From Bryobacteraceae bacterium (GTDB lineage: Bacteria; Acidobacteriota; Terriglobia; Bryobacterales; Bryobacteraceae): DNA of 64,000 nucleotides. Below are positions 58,091 to 64,000 of the stretch, one piece after another. The stretch's first letter is position 1; every line of letters starts with the position of its first letter. Location of the stretch: assembly GCA_026002875.1 (NCBI GenBank), contig BPGE01000001.1:1054001-1118000 (forward strand). Reading direction: 5' to 3'. The notes beneath the pieces were generated by a model, which was not told where the DNA came from, ran no database searches, and saw nothing but the letters and a program-made list of their open reading frames with translations. A program made the translations under genes and the position numbers.

Positions 58091-59833
58091 TCAGGTTTGC
58101 GCCGCGCGGAAATCGCGCATTGCCGCCGTCCAGGGTGAAAAGCCGCGCTGCGCGCTCCAGGCGTCGTCTTCGATCGTCAGGGCTGCGTCGATCCGCGCGC
58201 CGTCGCGCAGCTCCTCCAGCCGCGCCGAACTGCGCCACGCTTTCACAAAGAGGCTTCGCTGTCCCTGCCACAGGCGCGCCCGCACGTGCTCGCCGCTCTT
58301 GCCGAATCCCTCAGCCCCGCGCACCTCAGCGTTCCGCACCAGAAAAAGCGGCTGGCGGTTGCCCTGGCCGAACGGCTCGAGCGCCAGCACTTCCCCCGCC
58401 GCCTTGTCGTTCAGTTCCTCCAGACGCAGCTCCGCGTCCAACTGCAGCTCCGGCTCAAGATCGGATTCTGTCAGCCACGCACGCGCCAGTCCGTTGAATC
58501 GCTCCTCGAGCTCCGCCACGCGGCTCTCTTCCAGCGTCACGCCCACAGCCTGCCGGTGTCCGCCGAACTTTTCGAACACGTCCGCCATCTGCTCCAGGGC
58601 TGACAGCAGGTGGAAGCCGGGAATGGAGCGGCCTGAGCCCTGGGCGAAACCAGTGTATTGATCGCGCCCAAGGACAATGACAGGCCTGTGATACAGCTCG
58701 GCCACGCGGTTGGCCACGATGCCGACGACGCCGCGGTGCCAGTCAGGAGAATAAAACACAAGCCCGGCTTTCTCCGCTGGCGGTCCCGCCTCGCCGTAGC
58801 GGTCCAGGATTTCGCGCACGATGGCATCGCCTGTGCGCTGCCGCTCCGCGTTCAGTTCATCGAGCCGGCGGGCGATCTCCCTCGCGCGGTTCTCGTCCCG
58901 GGTCAGGAACAGCTCGATCACCTCCCGTGCATGATCCATCCGTCCAGCAGCGTTGATCCTGGGAGCAATCCGGAAGGCCAGATCCGCCGCAGTCAGCCGG
59001 CTGCCCGGAGGAAATCCGCCCGCTTCCAGCAGCGCCCGGAGCCCCGGATTCCGTGTTTTCGATATGCCCTCCAGGCCGCGTCTGACGATCACACGGTTCT
59101 CGCCGACGAGAGGTACGACGTCTGCCACGGTTGCCAGCGCCGCCATAATCAGGAACGAATCGGTAAACCGCACGATCCGCTCCGGCGGCCAGCCGTCCAG
59201 CTCCATCAGCGCCTGCGCCAGCTTGAACGCGACTCCGGCTCCGCAGAGATTCTTGTTCGGGTAAGCGCAGCCGCGCTGGTTCGGATTCACGACGGCCAGA
59301 GCCGCAGGAATTCTGTCTTCAGGCAGGTGGTGATCCGTGATGATGACGTCAGCGCCAGCCCGCCGCGCCGCTTCTGCCGCCTCAAAGGCGCGGATGCCGG
59401 TATCGACGCTCACGATCAGCGTGTAACCCTCGCGAGCCGCCTGCTCCACCACCGCGGGCTGCATGCCGTAGCCTTCCTTCAGGCGGTCGGGCACGTGAAA
59501 ATCCGCCCGCAGCCCCAGCACTTCCAGCATGTGCAGCAGGATGACGACGCCTGACACGCCGTCGACGTCGTAATCGCCGTAGAGAAGAACCCGCTCGCCG
59601 TCCCGCGCCGCCCGCAGAAGCCGTTCCGCCGCCGGCTCCATGCCGAGCATCAGAAACGGGCTTTCCAGATGAGTCAGCCTGGGATGCAGGAAGTGATCGA
59701 CATCCGTCTGGGTGCGGAAACCGCGCGACCACAGCACGCGCACCACAGGCATCTCGAGCCCGCACTGCCGCGCCAGCCTCGCGGCGCTGCCTTCGTCCCC
59801 CTGCGGCTCGATCCATCGCGCGCGGGAGGGCAT
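58091..59833 (-). CDS. recJ: Single-stranded-DNA-specific exonuclease RecJ
   Basis: RecJ degrades single-stranded DNA 5' to 3' in recombination and mismatch repair. The 580-residue protein has the DHH phosphoesterase motifs LLYGDYDVDGVSGVVIL, VSVDTGIRAFEAA, VIITDHHLPED and VNPNQRGCAYPNKNLCGAGV, then the DHHA1 part (APRINAAGRMDHAREVIELF, HRGVVGIVANRVAELYHRPV, GSGRSIPGFHLLSALEQM). It follows the 161-residue gene by 3 bases. Confidence 0.96.
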   Translation of the reverse strand: MPSRARWIEPQGDEGSAARLARQCGLEMPVVRVLWSRGFRTQTDVDHFLHPRLTHLESPFLMLGMEPAAERLLRAARDGERVLLYGDYDVDGVSGVVILLHMLEVLGLRADFHVPDRLKEGYGMQPAVVEQAAREGYTLIVSVDTGIRAFEAAEAARRAGADVIITDHHLPEDRIPAALAVVNPNQRGCAYPNKNLCGAGVAFKLAQALMELDGWPPERIVRFTDSFLIMAALATVADVVPLVGENRVIVRRGLEGISKTRNPGLRALLEAGGFPPGSRLTAADLAFRIAPRINAAGRMDHAREVIELFLTRDENRAREIARRLDELNAERQRTGDAIVREILDRYGEAGPPAEKAGLVFYSPDWHRGVVGIVANRVAELYHRPVIVLGRDQYTGFAQGSGRSIPGFHLLSALEQMADVFEKFGGHRQAVGVTLEESRVAELEERFNGLARAWLTESDLEPELQLDAELRLEELNDKAAGEVLALEPFGQGNRQPLFLVRNAEVRGAEGFGKSGEHVRARLWQGQRSLFVKAWRSSARLEELRDGARIDAALTIEDDAWSAQRGFSPWTAAMRDFRAAQT

Positions 59834-59836
59834 GGC

Positions 59837-60322
59837 CTAGTTCTTCGAGTAGAACCCGCCGTAGCTGTCTTCGTCCCCGACGTCCGGACCGGCAGACTCC
59901 AGCTCGTCCAGAATGGATTCCCACTCGGCGAACCAGTCCGTCTCGACGGCGTACATGTAGATCCGGCCTTCGAAGTCGAAACTCAGCTCGACAGCGCAGA
60001 GCTTCCCCTCGTATTTCGACATCGCCTGGATCCGCCGCTCCAGATCCCGCCGCTCCTCGCGCGTCAGGTCGGCTTCCTCCAGAATCTCCAGAGCCATTTC
60101 CCTCTGGCCCGCGTCGAAGCTGCGCTCGTGGAAATGAACCAGCCGGACCCCCACCTGCTGGGCGCATTCCAGGAACCGCTGGACATCAGGCTGCCGTTCG
60201 TGGTCCCAGAAGACGATCTGCCGGCTTTCGTTCATCCGGCTCATGCAGGGGTAGACGATGAACGACTCCGCATGCAGGATTTTCTCGATATCCGCGGCGA
60301 GTCTTTCGAGATTCTTCTCCAT
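59837..60322 (-). CDS. Hypothetical protein, acidic, 161 residues
   Basis: Not recognised. It starts MEKNLERLAADIEKILHAES and contains VYPCMSRMNESRQIVFWDHE, VGVRLVHFHERSFDAGQREM, a helical stretch EEADLTREERRDLERRIQAM and a strand GKLCAVELSFDFEGRIYMYA before an acidic end. It lies between the BMC aldehyde dehydrogenase (31-base gap) and recJ (3-base gap) on one strand, so it may be co-transcribed with both. Cytosolic by lack of a leader. Confidence 0.7.
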   Translation of the reverse strand: MEKNLERLAADIEKILHAESFIVYPCMSRMNESRQIVFWDHERQPDVQRFLECAQQVGVRLVHFHERSFDAGQREMALEILEEADLTREERRDLERRIQAMSKYEGKLCAVELSFDFEGRIYMYAVETDWFAEWESILDELESAGPDVGDEDSYGGFYSKN

Positions 60323-60353
60323 GAATTTGCTCTTTTTCCGGGGAAATGGACGC

Positions 60354-62198
60354 CTAGCGCTCCGCCATGACCAGGATTTCATCGGCCGCAGCGGCGTCTC
60401 TTGCCGCCGGCGTCACGATGGTCTTTTTCCCGATGAAAATTTTCTTCTTCTTCGCGATCGCTTCCCGGACGTCGGCTTCGCAGACGAAATCCACGATCTC
60501 GATTTTCGGCGCGGGCGGTTCGGGAGGTTTTTCCGCGGCGGGCTGCGCGCTTGCCGGCGGCGCAGCCGGCTTCTCCCGGGAGCAGGCGCAGGCAGGCGCC
60601 GGCGGAGCGCCCGCGCGGCTGAGGAAACGATCCACGGCGCCGGCCACCGCCTCGGCGGGTATCTCTCTCGCGGATGCAGGGGGCGCAGCCGGCGAACCGG
60701 CAGGCAGAGCGGCAGCCACAGCCGCCCGCGCGCCCGATGCCGTGACGGCGAAGCCGCGCTCCGCGAGGTAGCGTTCGACAGCCGCCACCAGCGCGGCGCG
60801 GTCGGCTGCGCTCAACCCGCCGTCCTGCCGCCCCATCGCTTCCTGAGGCGTCCGCACAGCCCAGGCGACGCGCTTGATGTTGATCAGATGCTGAGGCCCG
60901 ACGTTGTCAGAGGTCACATTGCCGCCGATCGCGCCGCAGCCCAGCGTCATCGAAGGCTGGAGGTTCGTCGTGATGCCCACCGAGCCCTGAGGCGAAGACG
61001 TGTTGACCAGCACGCGGTAAGCAGGCACGCGCCGTGCGAATTCGGCCACCCGGTCCTCGGCGCGCGCATGGATCACCGCGGTGTGGCCGATGCCGCCGAA
61101 ACGGAGAATCGCCTCGCAGGCCTGGATGCCGGCCTCGATATCGTCCACCCAATACAGAGCCAGAACCGGGGAAAGCTTTTCGGCTGAGAGAGGGTAATCC
61201 TTGCCGATTCCCGCAATTTCGCCTGCGAGAATCGTTGTCTCCTGAGGCACGGAAAACCCGGCCATTTCCGCAATTTTCTGCGGCGATTTGCCCACGCACT
61301 CGCCGCGCACGCGCGCGCCGCCGCTGAACAGCGTCTTTTCGACCGCAGCCCTTTCGGCATCGCTCATCAGGTAGGCGCCGTTGCGCTTCAGCTCGGCCAG
61401 GATCGTTTCCCGCAGCCGCCTTTCGGCCACCACCGTCTGTTCGCTGGAGCAGACTGTGCCAAAGTCGAACTTCTTGCCCTCCACCACCAACCGCACGGCG
61501 GCCGGCAGATCGGCGGAAGCGTCGATCAGGATGGGCACGTTGCCTGGCCCCACGCCGTAGGCAGGCTTGCCGGAGGAGTACGCAGCGCGCACCATGCCCG
61601 CTCCGCCGGTCGCCAGAATGACGGCGGTCTTCGGGTGCTTCATCAGTTCCTGCGTGGCTTCGAGGGTCGGCCTTTCAAGGCACTGGATCAGTCCGCGCGG
61701 CGCTCCTGCCTTTTCAGCCGCCTCCATGGCGATGCCGGCTGCGGTGCAGGTGCATTCTTTGGCTCGCGGGTGCGGGCTGAGAACGACTCCATTGCCGGAT
61801 TTCAGCGCGATGAGGATCTTGAAAAAGGCGGTCGAAGTGGGATTGGTCGTCGGGCAGATCGCGGCCACCACGCCCACGGGCGTGCCGATTTCGGTGACGC
61901 GCTGTTCCGGAATCTCCCGCAGAACGCCGAGAGTGCGCATGCCGCGCATCCACCGGGGCAGGATGTCCGTGCACAGAAGGTTCTTGGCCGTCTTGTCTTC
62001 CACGTTGCCCATGCCGGTCTCGTCGACCGCCATCTGGGCCAGCCGGCGCGCCTCCGCGCGCCCGGCGGCTGCGACGGCTTCGACGATGGCGTCCACCTGC
62101 TCCTGAGTGAACTTCGCGTAGTGCAGCCAGGCGGCGTGCGCCAGCTCCGCCTTCGTGCGGACTTCCTCCAGGGACAGTGCGTCCGGCTCGTGCGGCAT
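60354..62198 (-). CDS. Acylating aldehyde dehydrogenase of a bacterial microcompartment (EutE/PduP-like) with long C-terminal tail
   Basis: This enzyme turns an aldehyde and CoA into acyl-CoA with NAD inside BMCs. The core (about residues 1-450) shows VGVVAAICPTTNPTSTAFFK, ATGGAGMVRAAYSSGKPAYG, GPGNVPILIDASADLP and the catalytic cysteine at 250 (FDFGTVCSSEQTVV). Residues about 450-614 are extra: two short amphipathic helices (AALVAAVERYLAERGF near 470; IPAEAVAGAVDRFLSRAG near 513-530) joined by Ala/Pro linkers, a CAC motif near 537, and an end domain with KKKKIFIGKKTIVTPAARDA. Such helices act as encapsulation peptides in BMC cargo. It lies 28 bases after the shell gene. Confidence 0.9.
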   Translation of the reverse strand: MPHEPDALSLEEVRTKAELAHAAWLHYAKFTQEQVDAIVEAVAAAGRAEARRLAQMAVDETGMGNVEDKTAKNLLCTDILPRWMRGMRTLGVLREIPEQRVTEIGTPVGVVAAICPTTNPTSTAFFKILIALKSGNGVVLSPHPRAKECTCTAAGIAMEAAEKAGAPRGLIQCLERPTLEATQELMKHPKTAVILATGGAGMVRAAYSSGKPAYGVGPGNVPILIDASADLPAAVRLVVEGKKFDFGTVCSSEQTVVAERRLRETILAELKRNGAYLMSDAERAAVEKTLFSGGARVRGECVGKSPQKIAEMAGFSVPQETTILAGEIAGIGKDYPLSAEKLSPVLALYWVDDIEAGIQACEAILRFGGIGHTAVIHARAEDRVAEFARRVPAYRVLVNTSSPQGSVGITTNLQPSMTLGCGAIGGNVTSDNVGPQHLINIKRVAWAVRTPQEAMGRQDGGLSAADRAALVAAVERYLAERGFAVTASGARAAVAAALPAGSPAAPPASAREIPAEAVAGAVDRFLSRAGAPPAPACACSREKPAAPPASAQPAAEKPPEPPAPKIEIVDFVCEADVREAIAKKKKIFIGKKTIVTPAARDAAAADEILVMAER

Positions 62199-62226
62199 CG
62201 TGCGTCTCCGCCCTCAGCCCCGGCTG

Positions 62227-62508
62227 TTACTTTTTCGCGTGATTGGCGGGAATGACCTTCTCGGTTTCCTCGTGCGGATTGGGGATCACGTGAACGGCGA
62301 TCAACTCGCCCACGCGCCGCGCCGCCGCCGCGCCGGCATCGGTAGCCGCCTTCACGGCGCCCACGTCGCCGCGTACGGTCACGACAACATAGGCCGCGCC
62401 CACATACTCTTTCCCCGTGAGCACGACGTTCGCCGTCTTCACCATGGCGTCAGCGGCCTCGATCGCGCCGATCAGCCCTTTGGTCTCGACCATGCCCAAT
62501 GCTTCCAT
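62227..62508 (-). CDS. BMC-H shell protein (EutM/PduA type)
   Basis: A 93-residue single-domain BMC protein; hexamers tile the facets of microcompartment shells and their central pores pass metabolites. It reads [60 protein letters not shown] and [20 protein letters not shown], closely following the EutM/PduA pattern. It is the first gene of a unit with the aldehyde dehydrogenase. No pentamer (BMC-P) or trimer gene is in the window; these may lie to the right, beyond the insertion sequence. Confidence 0.95.
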   Translation of the reverse strand: MEALGMVETKGLIGAIEAADAMVKTANVVLTGKEYVGAAYVVVTVRGDVGAVKAATDAGAAAARRVGELIAVHVIPNPHEETEKVIPANHAKK

Positions 62509-62614
62509 CGCTGCCTTTGACCTCCGGTAGAAAGCCCTTCGGGTGTTGAAACTCCCACGGTATCACAACCGCGGGAAGGTGGAACCTGCCCGTAATCCGT
62601 CTGTCGCGGCAACG

Positions 62615-64000
62615 TGAGAAGTTCCTATATGGGCAAAGTAGAAAGTTCCTGTTGACAGCCGATGGGCTGAGGGATGGAAGGAATCGCGATGAGCCAAAAG
62701 GAACGGGACTGGTTGCACTGGCTGAAGCGGGTGCAGGAAGGCGAGATCACGCAGCGGCAGGCGGCGGAGTGGATGGATGTGAGCGAGCGGTGGGTGAGGG
62801 AGCTGGTGCGGCGCTACGAGCGGGTGGGCGACGGGGTGGTGGTGCACGGGCTGCGGGGGCGGGCCTCGAACCGGCGGATCGAGGAAGCGAAGCGGGAAGA
62901 AGCGATGAAGCTGCTGCGGCAGCCGGACTGGCATGATTTCGGGCCGACGTTTGCGAGCGAGCAGTTGGCCAGGTGCGGCATTGGGGCGAGCAAGGAGACG
63001 GTGCGGCAGTGGATGATGGCGGCGGGGCTGTGGGAGAGCCGGCGGCGGAAGGTGAGGGAGGTGCACGAGTGGCGGCCGCGGCGGAGCGCGTGGGGGGAGC
63101 TGGTGCAGTGGGACACGTCGGAGCACGACTGGCTGGAGGGCCGGGGCGAGCCGGTGCGGTATCTGGTGCGGATGATCGATGACGCGACGAGCCGGAGCTG
63201 GGGGCGGTTTGTGGCGAGCGACAGCACGCGGGCCAACATGGGGGTGCTGTGGGAGTACCTGGAGCGGTATGGGCGGATGGTGGATGTGTACACGGACCGG
63301 CACTCGATGTTTGTGGTGGCGCGGAGGGGGAGGGAAAGCGAAGACGAGTGGCGTGCGGCGGACCGGCTGACGCAGATCGGGCGGGCGCTGCGGGAGTTGG
63401 GCATCGGCTGGATCGGGGCGCTGTCGCCACAGGCCAAGGGGCGGGTGGAGCGCAGTTTCGGCACGGACCAGGACCGGCTGGTGAAGCTGCTGCGGCTGGC
63501 CAGGGTGAGGACTCTGGCGGAAGCCAACCGGTTTCTGGAGCAGGAGTACTGGCCGGAGTGGAACGAGCGCTTCGCGCTGCCTCTGGAGGGCGTGGCGAAT
63601 GCACACCGGCCGCTGACGGCGGAGATCGATCTGGGGGCCAGTTTGAGCCATGTCGAGACGCGGGTGATCGACAACGACTACACGATCTCGTTCGCCGGCC
63701 GCCGGTATCAGATCGCGCGGCAGGACGTGCAGGCCGGGATGAAGCGCCAGAGCCTGCGGGTGGAACTGCGGCTGGACGGAACGCTCAAAGCCCGGTATGA
63801 AGGCCGCTACGTAGAGATCGCTGAGTGCGGGCCGCCGGCGCCGGCTGCGCCTGCGGCGCCGCGCAAGCCGCCGCGCCGGAACCACAATGCCGGTGGCAAA
63901 AGCCGGTGGATGGAGGGCTTCTGGGAGCGGCCCGCCCCGCCGATGTGGCTGGCCATCGAGGAGTCCAACCGCCATGGCTGAAGCGGGGCCGCTGAGGGAA
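62615..64000 (+). mobile_element. Insertion sequence, left part (ISNCY-like), right end outside the window
   Basis: The element begins near TGAGAAGTTCC at 62615. Two similar subterminal sequences containing GTTCCT (62621-62626 and 62645-62650) lie before the transposase gene, as expected for transposase binding sites. The transposase ends at 63981; 19 bases remain in the window, so the right inverted repeat and target duplication cannot be seen. The exact left boundary is an estimate. Confidence 0.6.
62689..63981 (+). CDS. DDE integrase-core transposase (ISNCY-like)
   Basis: A transposase of about 430 residues. The N-terminal helix-turn-helix region reads VQEGEITQRQAAEWMDVSER and VRELVRRYERVGDGVVVHGL. 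The DDE residues are in LVQWDTSEHDWL (first Asp), VDVYTDRHSMF (second Asp) and SPQAKGRVERSFGTDQDR (Glu). The C-terminal part has an SH3-like strand set (ISFAGRRYQIA) and a Pro/Ala linker. ATG at 62689 follows AAGGAA by 5 bases. Codons are heavily G-ending on the plus strand compared with neighbours, in line with a foreign origin. It seems intact. Confidence 0.88.
   Translation: MSQKERDWLHWLKRVQEGEITQRQAAEWMDVSERWVRELVRRYERVGDGVVVHGLRGRASNRRIEEAKREEAMKLLRQPDWHDFGPTFASEQLARCGIGASKETVRQWMMAAGLWESRRRKVREVHEWRPRRSAWGELVQWDTSEHDWLEGRGEPVRYLVRMIDDATSRSWGRFVASDSTRANMGVLWEYLERYGRMVDVYTDRHSMFVVARRGRESEDEWRAADRLTQIGRALRELGIGWIGALSPQAKGRVERSFGTDQDRLVKLLRLARVRTLAEANRFLEQEYWPEWNERFALPLEGVANAHRPLTAEIDLGASLSHVETRVIDNDYTISFAGRRYQIARQDVQAGMKRQSLRVELRLDGTLKARYEGRYVEIAECGPPAPAAPAAPRKPPRRNHNAGGKSRWMEGFWERPAPPMWLAIEESNRHG

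Overview
The window is a G+C-rich bacterial chromosome segment with no sign of phage or plasmid replication genes. The gene set suggests an acidobacterium of the Solibacter/Bryobacter kind: a PEP-CTERM surface protein, a hopanoid-type squalene enzyme (HpnE), DUF4434 and DUF4139 proteins, many secreted beta-propellers, a bacterial microcompartment (BMC) gene pair and a complete rod-shape (mre/mrd) set. The assignment rests on gene content and style only; no 16S rRNA or ribosomal protein operon is present.

Layout. 1-5020: riboflavin genes (3' end of ribA, ribD), ftsY and small secreted proteins. 5030-7861: arginine operon argF-argH-argR on the minus strand behind ARG boxes. 7886-14014: a dipeptidyl peptidase IV-type protease diverging from ruvX-mltG, a lactonase-like propeller and a PEP-CTERM protein. 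14591-18535: an FtsB-like protein, cutA, an MFS transporter with a sialidase-like protein, and infC behind a structured leader. 18500-19376: a MazF-type toxin-antitoxin module bracketed by 40-bp perfect direct repeats copied from the 3' end of infC. 19544-26695: DUF4139 protein, then amtB-glnB-glnD-glgC (nitrogen sensing next to glycogen synthesis). 27070-30623: cation/proton antiporter with a hairpin-rich leader, a propeller, a zinc-ribbon protein and a metallopeptidase. 30675-42075: mreB-mreC-mreD, an antisense ankyrin/LssY_C gene, two unknown proteins, mrdA-rodA and an RNase E/G whose S1 domain carries a very large insertion. 43387-48157: tRNA-Ser(GGA), hpnE, a fused anthranilate synthase trpE(G) and a PilZ protein with a clear terminator. 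48169-58090: sugar-nucleotide decarboxylase, Fe-S oxidoreductase, ADP-ribosylglycohydrolase, gluzincin peptidase, MFS transporter, one frameshifted gene, and a propeller/MoaD-like pair. 58091-62508: recJ, an unknown gene, an acylating aldehyde dehydrogenase with a long targeting-like tail, and a BMC shell protein. 62615-64000: left part of an insertion sequence that sits just upstream of the BMC genes.

Most genes are housekeeping, but several pieces deserve a second look: the toxin-antitoxin islet at infC, the folded infC leader, the BMC aldehyde dehydrogenase tail, the RNase E/G insertion, the propeller plus ubiquitin-like protein pair, and a dispersed intergenic repeat. All functional calls come from reading translated motifs by eye; no database search was run.
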